A stretch of DNA of 50,308 nt from Treponema sp. (GCA_017629095.1 JAGBXW010000032.1:1-50308); one strand, 5' to 3'; positions 16,739 to 25,493 are shown, counted from the stretch's first letter. Translations and numbers: made by a program. The notes: generated by a model from the letters alone, not told the origin.

Positions 16739-17442
16739 CGAGTACCTCGTTCAAGGCCGTTGAATTGATAGCCCAAGCCGTGGATGTTTTCGATGTATTT
16801 TGGCTTGGAAGGGTCCTCTTCAATTTTTTTCCGCAATCGTTGGACATAGACTGCCACTGCAGAAATATCCCCGTAGTCCCGTCCCCACACGTCATGATAA
16901 ATGGCTTGGGCGGTGAGGGGAATGCCGGGATTTTTTACTAAGTGAGCAAGGATGGAAAATTCCTTGGAGGAAAGGGGAATCCGCTCCCCATTGCAGGTAA
17001 GCAGATAACGGTCAAAGTACAAGGTATAGGGACCAAACTGCACCGACTGCTCTTGGGGTGGATTGTCAGCACTGGTATTGGAGGCTCGGCGCAACATGGC
17101 CTGTACTCTGGCCACTAAAACCTTGGGAGAAAAGGGCTTGGTAATGTATTCATCAGCCCCATCTCCTAGCCCTTGGATAATATCTTCTTCACTATCTCTG
17201 GCAGAGATAATGAGTACTGGCACCTGGCTTGTTTTGCGGAAAATCTGGAGGAACTCAAAGCCTCCCATACCTGGCAGGTTCAAATCTAGAAGCACTAATT
17301 CTGGCTGGAAATTTTCCAAGGTGGCTAAGGCTTCTTCTCCACTTTCCACGGGACGAATTTCCATTCCTTCCTTGTTTAAATACAAGGTAATGAGGGCTGC
17401 TAGTTCAGTTGTGTCTTCCACCAAAAGTATTTTATTTCCCAT
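16735..17442 (-). CDS. OmpR/PhoB-family response regulator
   Basis: The 235-aa protein has a receiver domain with the acidic pocket ED near residue 9, phospho-acceptor D53 (LLDLNLPG), the switch T/S in ISAR and K in TKPF, and a C-terminal winged helix ending in YVQRLRKKIEEDP and IHGLGYQF. It is the partner of the kinase encoded directly downstream with a 4-bp overlap. A GGAG ribosome binding site precedes ATG 17442. It probably activates the divergent efflux operon by binding the direct repeat at 17561-17577 (inference). Confidence 0.92.
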   Translation of the reverse strand: MGNKILLVEDTTELAALITLYLNKEGMEIRPVESGEEALATLENFQPELVLLDLNLPGMGGFEFLQIFRKTSQVPVLIISARDSEEDIIQGLGDGADEYITKPFSPKVLVARVQAMLRRASNTSADNPPQEQSVQFGPYTLYFDRYLLTCNGERIPLSSKEFSILAHLVKNPGIPLTAQAIYHDVWGRDYGDISAVAVYVQRLRKKIEEDPSKPKYIENIHGLGYQFNGLERGTR

Positions 17443-17502
17443 GATTTTCTCCTTTCTGTCCTGCTGTATAGAACTTGTCCATACTATGACATTGACGATA
17501 AA

Positions 17503-17577
17503 TTTTGTTAAGATACTTTTAGAAAATCTAACAAAATATTATTGTAATTATCTTGTTTGTTTTAAGTTTAATTTAAG
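17503..17577. promoter_or_regulatory. Divergent regulatory region between the two-component system and efflux operon
   Basis: Two elements stand out. An inverted repeat with 11-bp arms (TTTTGTTAAGAT at 17503-17514 and ATCTAACAAAA at 17526-17536, one bulged base) lies in the middle of the gap. A direct repeat of TTTAAG at 17561-17566 and 17572-17577, spaced 11 bp, sits close to the efflux genes; tandem hexamers one helical turn apart are the normal target of OmpR-family regulators. Confidence 0.6.
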
Positions 17578-17612
17578 AAGAGTTTTTATAATTTTCGATA
17601 ATGAGGAAAACT

Positions 17613-19058
17613 ATGAAATTGTTTTTTCGGTTGGTACGGTCTAGAACCTTTTTGTTGGCCTTTTTATTCCTTGTCAGTCATGTGCTGTGGGCTCAGGGGA
17701 CAGCACTTGCCTTGTCCCAGAATGACGAAAATCCTGAAGACGTGACTATTACAGATCAGGTACGATATATTAGTTTGGAAGAAGCCCAGCTCTTGGCCTT
17801 GGAGGGAAATGCCACCCTCCGTTCCCAGCAATTATCCTTGGAAGCCAGCAAACGGGAGGCTCAGTCCCGCTGGAATTCTTTTTTGCCGGGAATCAGTCTC
17901 AGTGGAAGCATTTCCAACAGCCACAACTTGTATAGCCCTTCTGGCTCCAGTGCTGGAGGAGGAGGGACTGGTGGGAATTCCAGCTGGAATTGGAGTGCTT
18001 CTGGTGGCGTGAGCCTTTCTTTAACGGCGGGAATTCCGGTGCAGATGCAGTTGGCAACCCTTCGCTATGAGCTTGCCCAGACAAATTATGAAAGCCAGCG
18101 ACAAACCATTCTATCATCAGTGGCCAGTTCCTTCTATAACCTCTTGACATCCACAAAGAATCTGACGGTGTTGGAAGACAATGTATCTTTAACCCGCCAG
18201 CAGTATGAGCAGGCCCGATTGAACTACAATCGGGGACTTACCTCCGAGCTGGACATGCTCCGTGCCCAGTATGCAGCCCTTTCTGCAGAGCCCCAGCTAG
18301 AAAAGGCTCGCTCTCAGTATGACTCTGATTTGGCCGCCTTCCAGTTGTTGCTGGGGAGTCAAGAAAAATATATTCCTACTGGAGAATTTTCTTTGCAACA
18401 ATTGCAGCTCCCAGATGCAACGGTTTTGATTGCTTCCTACCTTGAAAATCGCCTAGATGTTATCCAAAAACGCCAGAGCCTGCGGGAAGCTGAGCTTTCA
18501 AAGACTGCCCAAGTGCTTTCTGCTCGGGCGCCTTCCATCAGTTTGTCGGAAAGTATCCGAATGGGGCCCTCTGATGGTGGCATGAAGGGGGGACCTTCTG
18601 TTTCAGGAAGTTTTTCTGTGGGAGTTTCCATTCCTGTGGACGGCTATATTCCAGGTTCTTCCAAGAGCCTTTCTGTAGGCAAGTCAAAGGATTCTGTGGA
18701 AGTAGCCCGAATCAATCTAGAGACAACCTTAGTGCAGGCTCGTCAAGATATTGTGAACACGGCAAAGAATGTACAGCTGTTGTGGCATGCAGTGGAGATT
18801 TCCAAATTGAACGAAACTATTGCGGAGCGTGCCTACCAGCTTTCCCAGGAAGGATATCGAGCAGGCTTGGTTAGTCAAACTGACATGGAAAATAGTCGCC
18901 AGCAAATGGTTTCCGCCCAGCTGTCTGGAAGCACTTCCCAGTCCCAGTATCTAGTTGGTGTAGGAAATCTTGCCAATGCCTTGGGCTTGCAGGTGCAGGA
19001 TGTATACGAATTGTTTGGAAATGAGGAGAAAGGAAATGAGCAAGGGAAAGAAAAGTGA
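17613..19058 (+). CDS. TolC-family outer-membrane efflux protein
   Basis: About 481 aa. A signal peptide (KLFFRLVRSRTFLLAFLF, then small residues) is followed by two copies of the OEP repeat, with long alpha-helical stretches that build the periplasmic tunnel. I prefer ATG 17613 over ATG 17601 because an AGGAAAA ribosome binding site lies just before it. A Gly/Ser-rich loop around residue 110 (SSAGGGGTGGNSS) and a second one near residue 340 are probably surface-exposed. It is the outer-membrane channel of the efflux system encoded by the next two genes; its 3' end overlaps the fusion-protein gene by 23 bp. Confidence 0.88.
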   Translation: MKLFFRLVRSRTFLLAFLFLVSHVLWAQGTALALSQNDENPEDVTITDQVRYISLEEAQLLALEGNATLRSQQLSLEASKREAQSRWNSFLPGISLSGSISNSHNLYSPSGSSAGGGGTGGNSSWNWSASGGVSLSLTAGIPVQMQLATLRYELAQTNYESQRQTILSSVASSFYNLLTSTKNLTVLEDNVSLTRQQYEQARLNYNRGLTSELDMLRAQYAALSAEPQLEKARSQYDSDLAAFQLLLGSQEKYIPTGEFSLQQLQLPDATVLIASYLENRLDVIQKRQSLREAELSKTAQVLSARAPSISLSESIRMGPSDGGMKGGPSVSGSFSVGVSIPVDGYIPGSSKSLSVGKSKDSVEVARINLETTLVQARQDIVNTAKNVQLLWHAVEISKLNETIAERAYQLSQEGYRAGLVSQTDMENSRQQMVSAQLSGSTSQSQYLVGVGNLANALGLQVQDVYELFGNEEKGNEQGKEK

Positions 19059-19989
19059 TCTTATTGGAAAGATAATTGTCATTGTTCTCATAGCCGTGTT
19101 TGTGGCGGTGGGAGTTTTCACCATGATTGGAAAGAATGCTACCAGTGGTACGGGAGGAGGAATGCCCGGAATGTCTCGTGGTGGAGGGCAGGGAGGCAAC
19201 CAGCCTGCGGCAGTTACTGTTTCTGTGAAAACTTTGGTGCCAGAAACCATCCAAAAGACGGTGCTCCTTAACGGAGATGTAGCTTCTAAAACACAAACAA
19301 GCATTTACCCAGACACTTCTGGCAAGGTAAGTCGCCTTTTGAAACAGGTGGGAGATTCTGTTCGGAAAGGTGAGGTGATTGGTTATGTAGATCCTTCTCG
19401 TCCTGGTTCTGCCTATGCGGTGAGTCCCGTTACCGCCACTGTTTCTGGCACGGTGATTCAGCTGCCCTTTAACGTAGGGGACACAGTAAACACCAGCAAT
19501 GCCTTGGCGGTGATTGGTTCCTTGGAGGATTTGGAGCTGAAGGTACGGGTGTCTGAAAAATACAGTGCTTACCTCAAGACAGGGCTTCCTGCCTATGTTT
19601 CCCTTGTTTCTGCTCCCGATACCCTGCTTTTGGCCAAGGTAACTTCTGTAAGTCCTGTAGTCAATACTTCCAACAGAACTCAGGATGTGATTTTGACAAT
19701 GGATCAAAAGTATGCTGGAATCCGACCTGGCATGTTTGCTCAGGTGCGTCTTGTGGTGCAGGAAGCTCAGAACACCTTTGTGGTGCCCCTTGATGCCCTG
19801 AGAAGCTACAACGATGAAACTGCGGTCTTTGTGGTTACCGCCGACAATATTGCCCTACGAAGAATCGTTCAAACAGGCTTAGCCAACGACAATGACATCC
19901 AGATTACTGCTGGACTTATGGCTGGAGATCAGGTGATTGTAGCTGGTTCCGTTACAGAAGGCTTGCCAGTTCGCATTGCAGGAAGATAA
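19036..19989 (+). CDS. RND efflux periplasmic adaptor (membrane-fusion protein)
   Basis: The 317-aa adaptor has one N-terminal membrane anchor (residues 10-30), a Gly/Met-rich linker, the lipoyl/biotinyl-like halves (NGDVASKTQTSIYPDTSGKV, and VSPVTATVSGTVIQLPFNVG) and a beta-barrel region. Unlike most members it has practically no long coiled-coil hairpin between the lipoyl halves, so the adaptor is short. Start ATG 19036 has a GAGAAAGG ribosome binding site and overlaps the tolC end. A longer frame beginning at 18970 would lie inside tolC and is not used. It links the RND pump to TolC. Confidence 0.88.
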   Translation: MSKGKKSDLIGKIIVIVLIAVFVAVGVFTMIGKNATSGTGGGMPGMSRGGGQGGNQPAAVTVSVKTLVPETIQKTVLLNGDVASKTQTSIYPDTSGKVSRLLKQVGDSVRKGEVIGYVDPSRPGSAYAVSPVTATVSGTVIQLPFNVGDTVNTSNALAVIGSLEDLELKVRVSEKYSAYLKTGLPAYVSLVSAPDTLLLAKVTSVSPVVNTSNRTQDVILTMDQKYAGIRPGMFAQVRLVVQEAQNTFVVPLDALRSYNDETAVFVVTADNIALRRIVQTGLANDNDIQITAGLMAGDQVIVAGSVTEGLPVRIAGR

Positions 19990-19991
19990 TC

Positions 19992-22900
19992 ATGAACATA
20001 TCAGAACTTTCCGTACGTCGCCCTGTGACCATCACCATGCTCTATGTCTTAGCCTGTGTCTTGGCCTTGGTATATATTCCCCGTCTGGGAATTGCCCTCT
20101 ATCCTTCCACAGAAATGCCCATGATTTCTGTCAGTACCTCCTATCCCAATGTGGGGCCAGAGGAAATTGACGCCAATGTTACCGATGTGATTGTAAGCAG
20201 GCTCAACAGAATTTCCGGTCTCAAGTCCATTACTTCTACGTCCCGCAATGGTCGCAGTCAGATTCGCCTTGATTTTGGCTACGACACCGACTTGGAGCAG
20301 GCAAAAGAAGATGTAACGGCTGCTCTGTCCAATATTTCCAACCAGCTCCCTGATGATTGCGGTACTCCCTCCATCTTTCAGTTTAACATGAATGCTCGGC
20401 CCATTATGCAGCTGGCAGTGGAAGGTGATGTGCCAGTGGATGAACTGAAGACCTTGGCAGAAAATGTGGTGCAGCCCTTGCTGGAGCGTGTTGATGGCGT
20501 TGCCACCACGGAGGTAAGCGGTGGTATTTCTCGCCGTATTGTGGTGGACCTGTCTCGAAACCGTCTGGAAGCCTTTGGTCTCACTGCCCAGAACATTCGC
20601 TCAGCCCTTTCTGCCAGAAACGTGCAGGTTTCCTCTGGAACCATCACCCACAACAACAAGGATTTCGAAATCGTCACCAATGAGTATTTCACCTCCTTGG
20701 AGGATATTCGCAACACCGTGGTCTCCACCAAGGATGGGGCTGCCATTCGTCTTGACGATGTGGCCAACATCTACGAAGACACCACAGAACGCAGCGTCTA
20801 CATTAACGGTGGTCCGGGGCTCTATATCAGCGTGTCCAATGAGTCTGGTACCAACGCTGCCACCATTTCCAAGGGAATTCGAGCCATGATGGACACCATC
20901 AATCAGCAGCTTCCCAATGGTGTTACCCTCAGGGTCCTTAGTGACGACACCTCCCTCATTGATGCCACCTTGAACCAGGTGTATAGCTCTGCCATTGAAG
21001 GAGCCATTTTGGCCATGCTGATTATCTTCGTGTTTCTGCGAAGCATCAAAAGCTCCTTTATCATCGGGCTGTCTATCCCTATTTCCTTTATGCTCACTTT
21101 GATGGTGATGGCCTTTATGGACTTGACGGTGAACCTTATGACCATGTCTGGCTTGATTTTGGGCTTGGGAATGACGGTGGACTCCTCCATCGTTATCTTG
21201 GAGAACATTCAGCTCCGTCGCCAAAACGGCCAAAAGTCTGCCATTGCTGCTATTTTAGGAAGCCGCAACATGATGACTGCTATCTTTGCCTCCACTGCCA
21301 CTACCTTGTGCGTATTCGTTCCCATGTTGATTTACGAAGCTCAGTTGGAAATGTTTGGCCAGATGTTCCGTGAAATGATTATTACCGTCTGTGTTTCCTT
21401 GGTGGCATCCTTTGTGGTGGCCGTAACCTTGGTGCCAGCCCTCTGTGGAAGCATCCTGAAATTAAACACCAGAACCCAAAAGCCCTTGAAAAATCCCCTG
21501 CTGAAAAAGATTGACAATGGCTTTGAGCATGTCCAGCAAAAACTTGAGGACATGTATGCCGGTGTGCTGGAATTCTGCCTGAACAACAAGTTCATTGTCA
21601 TTGCTCTAGTACTGGTGATGCTGGTGGTCAGTGTCTTGCAGTTTACCTCCATGGGAATGAATCTTGCTCCCACTTCCAATGCCGACGACACTGTTACAGT
21701 GAATATCAGTATGCCAGTGGGAACCAATAATGAGGTGGTTCGCAAGTACTTGTTTGATTTCCAGGATATTGTCATTGAAAAACTGAATGGAGCCTACGAA
21801 ACCCTTATCTTGAATACAGGAAACTCCAACTCTGGCTCCATTAGAATTAATTTGCCTGATTTGGAAAACCAAACCATGTCAGCCGCTGAGGTAAAGTCAG
21901 CTCTTACCCCCTTCTTGAACCAGTGGAGTGATGTGACCATCAGTTTTTCTGCTGGCCGTGGCTTTGGTGGTAGTTCTAGTGGCATTGACGTAAAGGTTTT
22001 GTCTACCAATATTCTTGCGGCCCAGTCAGTAATGGATGAAATTGTCACCTTGCTGGAAGAGAACATGCCTTTGGTAAAAGATGTGTCCACGGATATGGAA
22101 GATGGTTCTCCTCGCTTCCAGATTTCCATCGATACTGCCGCCGCAGCTCAAGCTGGTGTCAGCGTTAGTTCCATTACCCAGGTGCTGCAAACTGCCATTT
22201 CTGGTTCCACTGCCACTGTCTTCCACGGAAAAGATCAGGAGATGGATATTATCGTTCAGTTGCAGGAGTCAGACATCCAAAGTCCTTCTGATTTAGGTGC
22301 CCTCACCGTATCCTCTTCTGCAGGACTTATGACCTTGGATAATTTCATTACCTTTCAGGAAGGACGATCTCCCCTCACCATTCGGGAAGAAGACGGAGAG
22401 CGGGTAAACCACGTTACTGCCAGCTTGGTGGAAGGAGCTATAGCTACCGAGGTGCAGCTGTTGGTGGAGCAATTGATTCGCCAAAACATCGTACTGCCTG
22501 ATTCTGTGGAGCTGGAATTTGCTGGTGAAGCCCGTGACATCGAAAGCTTTGGAAGTGTTTTCAAGGTTGTTATCGGACTGGCTATCTTCTTGGTTTTTGT
22601 GGTAATGGCTGCTCAGTTTGAATCCATGATGGATCCCCTCATTGTATTTTTCTCCATTCCCCTGTTGCTTATTGGTGTCGTAGCCATTTACAAGATTACT
22701 GGTCAAACCTTGAGTCTTTATGCCTACGTGGGAATTGTATCCTTGGTGGGAATCGTCGTAAATAACGGTATTGTGTTGGTGGACTTTACCAACCAGCTGG
22801 TGCGGGAAAAAACCCCCATGCGGGAAGCCTGTATCATTGCAGGAAGAAATCGCCTGCGTCCCATCCTTATGACCACCTTAACGACCGTGTTAGGAATGGT

Positions 22901-23144
22901 GCCCATGGCCTTCTTTCCAGGAGAAGGAGCTGAATCCATGCAGCCCATGTGTCTTACCCTCGTTGGTGGTCTTATTTCTGGCTCCTTCATGACGCTGTTT
23001 GTGTCACCAGTATTGTATTCCGTCTTGAACAAGCGGCGTGAGAAGCGGTTCGATGATCCCGATTCTCTCATGAACCAGATGATTGAGCTGGACGAAATGG
23101 AAGGCCGAAAGCGTGTGTCCATTTCCACTGGTTTAAAGGACTAG
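19992..23144 (+). CDS. RND-family efflux transporter (AcrB/MdtB-like)
   Basis: The 1050-aa inner-membrane pump starts with ISELSVRRPVTITMLYV, has the two-fold repeated layout of six plus six membrane helices, and large periplasmic loops. In the fourth helix the proton-relay region reads GLGMTVDSSIVILENI, so one of the two adjacent aspartates of AcrB is a serine here. The last third contains VVMAAQFESMMDPL and GRNRLRPILMTTLTT, typical of hydrophobe/amphiphile exporters. With the adaptor and TolC protein it forms a tripartite efflux pump driven by the proton gradient; substrates cannot be read from sequence. It is followed by a strong terminator. Confidence 0.92.
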   Translation: MNISELSVRRPVTITMLYVLACVLALVYIPRLGIALYPSTEMPMISVSTSYPNVGPEEIDANVTDVIVSRLNRISGLKSITSTSRNGRSQIRLDFGYDTDLEQAKEDVTAALSNISNQLPDDCGTPSIFQFNMNARPIMQLAVEGDVPVDELKTLAENVVQPLLERVDGVATTEVSGGISRRIVVDLSRNRLEAFGLTAQNIRSALSARNVQVSSGTITHNNKDFEIVTNEYFTSLEDIRNTVVSTKDGAAIRLDDVANIYEDTTERSVYINGGPGLYISVSNESGTNAATISKGIRAMMDTINQQLPNGVTLRVLSDDTSLIDATLNQVYSSAIEGAILAMLIIFVFLRSIKSSFIIGLSIPISFMLTLMVMAFMDLTVNLMTMSGLILGLGMTVDSSIVILENIQLRRQNGQKSAIAAILGSRNMMTAIFASTATTLCVFVPMLIYEAQLEMFGQMFREMIITVCVSLVASFVVAVTLVPALCGSILKLNTRTQKPLKNPLLKKIDNGFEHVQQKLEDMYAGVLEFCLNNKFIVIALVLVMLVVSVLQFTSMGMNLAPTSNADDTVTVNISMPVGTNNEVVRKYLFDFQDIVIEKLNGAYETLILNTGNSNSGSIRINLPDLENQTMSAAEVKSALTPFLNQWSDVTISFSAGRGFGGSSSGIDVKVLSTNILAAQSVMDEIVTLLEENMPLVKDVSTDMEDGSPRFQISIDTAAAAQAGVSVSSITQVLQTAISGSTATVFHGKDQEMDIIVQLQESDIQSPSDLGALTVSSSAGLMTLDNFITFQEGRSPLTIREEDGERVNHVTASLVEGAIATEVQLLVEQLIRQNIVLPDSVELEFAGEARDIESFGSVFKVVIGLAIFLVFVVMAAQFESMMDPLIVFFSIPLLLIGVVAIYKITGQTLSLYAYVGIVSLVGIVVNNGIVLVDFTNQLVREKTPMREACIIAGRNRLRPILMTTLTTVLGMVPMAFFPGEGAESMQPMCLTLVGGLISGSFMTLFVSPVLYSVLNKRREKRFDDPDSLMNQMIELDEMEGRKRVSISTGLKD

Positions 23145-23165
23145 GCTTTTAGCCTTATTTGCTAT

Positions 23166-23196
23166 AAAAAACCACTCAGCAATGAGTGGTTTTTTG
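23166..23196 (+). terminator. Rho-independent terminator of the efflux operon
   Basis: A perfect 13-bp stem (ACCACTCA ... TGAGTGGT with flanking A/T runs) with a 4-base loop and six trailing T lies 21 bp after the RND stop codon. The A-run on the other side makes it work in both directions. Confidence 0.92.
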
Positions 23197-23271
23197 TTTT
23201 AAACAGCGGAAACTTTCAGCTTGTTGAAAGGACCTTAGATTAAGCTCCTTTGTGATAATCATCTAAATTAC

Positions 23272-23310
23272 GTTGTGGCAACTAGGTTGTGGCAACTAGG
23301 TTGCGGGCAA
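23272..23310 (-). repeat. 14-bp tandem repeat overlapping the pth stop codon
   Basis: GTTGTGGCAACTAG occurs twice in tandem (23272-23285, 23286-23299), followed by a partial third copy. Each unit can fold (GTTG-TGG-CAAC). The pth stop codon lies inside the array, so gain or loss of units would leave the coding sequence unchanged. Confidence 0.7.
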
Positions 23311-23889
23311 AAGCTTTTTCTTATTCCATTCTGGCAAGAGCTTTCCGGGGTCACTGGGAGCATTACCAGAAAGGATTTCTTCTAACAGCTTACCGGCGGC
23401 GGGAAAAATCTGGGAAAGAATGATTTTTTCGTCGCTGGTAAAGTCTGAAAGCACAAAGCCTGCCACATCCTTGTGTTCTGGTCGCCCTATGCCAAATCGT
23501 AGCCGCCAAAAGTCTGCCGTACCTAGGACAGCCTTGGTAGAACGCAGTCCGTTATGGCCGCCTAAGCCTCCACCGTTTTTTAAGCTAATGGTACCTGGAG
23601 GCAGCTCCAACTCATCGTGAACTACAAGAATTTCCTCTGGTTTGATTTTGTAAAATCGAGCTAACTGTCCAATGCTGTCTCCAGAAAGATTCATATAGGT
23701 TTCAGGCTTTAAAAAATAGACCCGATGATTGCCAAAGGCATCACTACTTGCATACTGACCTTGAAATTTTTTCTGCCAACTTAATGTTCCTGCAAAATCA
23801 AGACTGTCAGCAAAAAGCCAAGCTACATTATGACGATTGGCTTCATATTTTTTTCCGTGGTTTCCTAAAAACGCTACTAACTGTATCAT
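23296..23889 (-). CDS. pth: Peptidyl-tRNA hydrolase
   Basis: The 197-aa enzyme releases tRNA from prematurely dropped peptidyl-tRNAs. Pth motifs are visible: FLGNHGKKYEANRHNVAW with the catalytic histidine (H21), LKPETYMNLSG, VVHDELELPPG with the aspartate, and GHNGLRS. The first motif reads FLGNHGKKY where most bacteria have GLGNPGxxY. No Shine-Dalgarno is seen; a TATACT box ends 7 bp before the ATG, so translation from a leaderless mRNA is possible. It converges on the RND operon. Confidence 0.93.
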   Translation of the reverse strand: MIQLVAFLGNHGKKYEANRHNVAWLFADSLDFAGTLSWQKKFQGQYASSDAFGNHRVYFLKPETYMNLSGDSIGQLARFYKIKPEEILVVHDELELPPGTISLKNGGGLGGHNGLRSTKAVLGTADFWRLRFGIGRPEHKDVAGFVLSDFTSDEKIILSQIFPAAGKLLEEILSGNAPSDPGKLLPEWNKKKLLPAT

Positions 23890-23953
23890 GAATGCAGTAT
23901 ATCAATTTATCAAAAAAAAAGGGAGTATCGGAATAAACAAATGGGTAAACCAC

Positions 23954-24017
23954 TTGTACATTTATTTTATATTTGATACTATAGTTACACTGGGTAAGAA
24001 AAATAGTGTTTTCCCAG
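23954..24017 (+). promoter_or_regulatory. Globin promoter and inverted repeat
   Basis: A -35-like TTGTAC (23954-23959), 17-bp spacer and TACTAT (23977-23982) form a likely promoter. Immediately downstream, an inverted repeat with CTGGG ... CCCAG ends and A/T-rich inner arms spans 23990-24017, over the expected transcription start. It may be the site of the NsrR-like regulator encoded nearby (inference). An AAAGGAG ribosome binding site precedes ATG 24034. Confidence 0.55.
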
Positions 24018-24033
24018 ATAAAGGAGATATATC

Positions 24034-24471
24034 ATGTTAGATGCAAAGACAATTGAAGTTGTAAAGAGTACTGTACCTGCTCTCCGTGAGCACGGATTGA
24101 CTATTACTACCACATTCTACAAGAATATGTTCGAAAAGAATCCTGAAATTAAGCCCTTCTTTAACATGGCAAAGCAGGAGTCTGGTGCTCAGCCTAAGGC
24201 CTTGGCTATGACTGTATTAGCAGCTGCAGAAAATATTGAAAATCTTGAAAAATTAATGCCTGCTGTAGAAAAGGTTGCAAAGGTTCACTGTGATTGCAAG
24301 GTTGTGCCAGAGCAGTATCCTATCATTGGAAAGCACCTTTTGGATGCAATTAAGGAAGTATTGGGTGATGCTGCTACTGACGAGGTTTTGGAAGCTTGGG
24401 GAAAGGCTTACGGTGTAATTGCAGATATCTTTATTGAAGCTGAAAAGAAAGAGTACGCAAGCAGAGGTTAA
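24034..24471 (+). CDS. Single-domain bacterial globin
   Basis: The 145-aa protein has the full 3-over-3 globin fold, as in Vitreoscilla and Campylobacter (Cgb) haemoglobins, without a reductase domain. The distal region [16 protein letters not shown] and the proximal haem ligand in [23 protein letters not shown] are clear. Such globins dioxygenate nitric oxide or buffer oxygen. An unusual feature is the CDC pair right after the proximal histidine. The gene is preceded by its own promoter, is followed by a DUF454 membrane protein gene, and sits next to a convergent NsrR-like regulator, which supports a nitrosative-stress role. Confidence 0.9.
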   Translation: MLDAKTIEVVKSTVPALREHGLTITTTFYKNMFEKNPEIKPFFNMAKQESGAQPKALAMTVLAAAENIENLEKLMPAVEKVAKVHCDCKVVPEQYPIIGKHLLDAIKEVLGDAATDEVLEAWGKAYGVIADIFIEAEKKEYASRG

Positions 24472-24475
24472 TCAG

Positions 24476-24847
24476 TTGCGAGTTTTTTACTTCTTACTTG
24501 GAGCCATAGCCTTTGGATTGGCAGTTCTTGGGATTTTTCTTCCTGTATTACCTACCACACCCTTAGTACTCTTGAGTGCCTTTCTTTTGGGAAAATCTTC
24601 TTCAAGATTCAATCGCTGGATTACTAATACGTGGGTGTATGAAAAGTATGCTAAGGATTTTGTGGAGCATCGATCCATGTCCTTGGGAAGAAAGATATTT
24701 TTGCTTTCTTTGGCTTCTGTGATGTTGTTATTCCCTTTGATTATCTTAGCTCCCTTGTGGAAGCTGGTAATTGTGGGCGTAATGATTTTCATGTACTACT
24801 ATTTTATCTGTAGGATAAAGACTATTTCACCTCAGGAAAAAAATTAG
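24476..24847 (+). CDS. DUF454 (YbaN-like) inner-membrane protein
   Basis: About 123 aa. It has the YbaN signature LGIFLPVLPTTPLVLLSAFLLGKSS in the first half (quoted here in pieces: GIFLPVLPTTP and LLSAFLLGKS), then RFNRWI and two more hydrophobic helices. Function of the family is unknown. I start it at TTG 24476, four bases after the globin stop, with an AGAGG ribosome binding site; a longer frame would overlap the globin. The tight spacing indicates an operon with the globin. The last codons run into a 22-bp-period repeat array. Confidence 0.82.
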   Translation: MRVFYFLLGAIAFGLAVLGIFLPVLPTTPLVLLSAFLLGKSSSRFNRWITNTWVYEKYAKDFVEHRSMSLGRKIFLLSLASVMLLFPLIILAPLWKLVIVGVMIFMYYYFICRIKTISPQEKN

Positions 24848-24913
24848 TGCACCTCAGGAAAAGAACGAGGAACCTCAGGATAAAAATGAGCGAACCTCAG
24901 GATTGTGAGAAGT
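24828..24913 (+). repeat. Tandem array of four 21-22-bp units with conserved ACCTCAGGA core
   Basis: The core ACCTCAGG occurs at 24829, 24851, 24872 and 24894, giving spacings of 22, 21 and 22 bp. The remaining 13 or so bases per unit are A-rich and variable. The first unit overlaps the final codons of the DUF454 gene, and the array ends just before the terminator. The period equals two helical turns. Confidence 0.75.
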
Positions 24914-24920
24914 AAAAACG

Positions 24921-24969
24921 AAAAGCATCCTTGAAATGGAGTATGAATCTCTCATTCAGGATGCTTTTT
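24921..24969. terminator. Bidirectional terminator between DUF454 gene and Rrf2 gene
   Basis: AAAAGCATCCTTGAA pairs with TTCAGGATGCTTTT around an AT-rich interior. T-runs follow on both strands, so it can end both the globin/DUF454 operon and the convergent regulator gene. Confidence 0.85.
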
Positions 24970-24975
24970 TTTATT

Positions 24976-25368
24976 TTACAAGATGTCTGCGAGAGTATAG
25001 GCTGAAAATTCATCAATAAACTTGGACAGTGCTGTCTGACTAATGGCTTTCAGCTTGCAGCCACCAAAAATTAAGGGGCAGTTGGAGTTGGAAAAGCACT
25101 CAAACATATTTAGATTTTCTTCGGTAAATGTTAATACCTCTCCAAGATTAATTTTTTCTGGAGCACGTCCCAATCGCAATCCTCCAGTCCTCCCTTTGAG
25201 AGAAATGATATAATCGGAGGAAGCCAATTTATGGACAACTTTTTTCATATGGTGGGGAGAAGTTTGCAATTGTTCAGATAATTCTTCTACGGTACACAAC
25301 TTATTAGAATGATTCGCCAAGTAAACTAAGGCGCGAAAAGCATAATCAGAAAACTTTGATATTTGCAT
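24976..25368 (-). CDS. Rrf2-family regulator, NsrR-like
   Basis: The 130-aa protein has the Rrf2 winged helix (FSDYAFRALVYLANHSN, then VEELSEQLQTSPHHMKKVVHKL) and the GRTGGLRLGR wing. Three cysteines in FECFSNSNCPLIFGGC, spaced C-x5-C-x6-C, occupy the position of the Fe-S ligands of NsrR/IscR. NsrR loses repression when nitric oxide attacks its cluster. The adjacent convergent globin gene strengthens an NO-sensing role, but IscR-like function cannot be excluded because an iscS-nifU operon lies 5 kb away. Confidence 0.85.
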   Translation of the reverse strand: MQISKFSDYAFRALVYLANHSNKLCTVEELSEQLQTSPHHMKKVVHKLASSDYIISLKGRTGGLRLGRAPEKINLGEVLTFTEENLNMFECFSNSNCPLIFGGCKLKAISQTALSKFIDEFSAYTLADIL

Positions 25369-25493
25369 GGTTTGTTATTTTTTTTCTAACTAAACTCCTT
25401 TGTAAAGTATATGTGTAAAATATATAAATTTTTTCAAATAAAAAAAAGTACTAAAATATTAAATTTTGTTAAAAATATAATTTTCTCTCTACC

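Noticed and set aside
18871..19707. 278-codon ORF opposite the efflux adaptor gene
   Set aside because: Antisense to the tolC end and adaptor; the composition is that of a reverse-strand reading of a conserved gene.
23272..23310. Mobile-element end or att site
   Set aside because: Only a 14-bp tandem repeat at the pth stop codon is seen, and no element or second distant copy is visible in the window.
24828..24913. CRISPR-like repeat
   Set aside because: Only an 8-9-bp core is conserved, units are too short, and the array starts inside a coding region.
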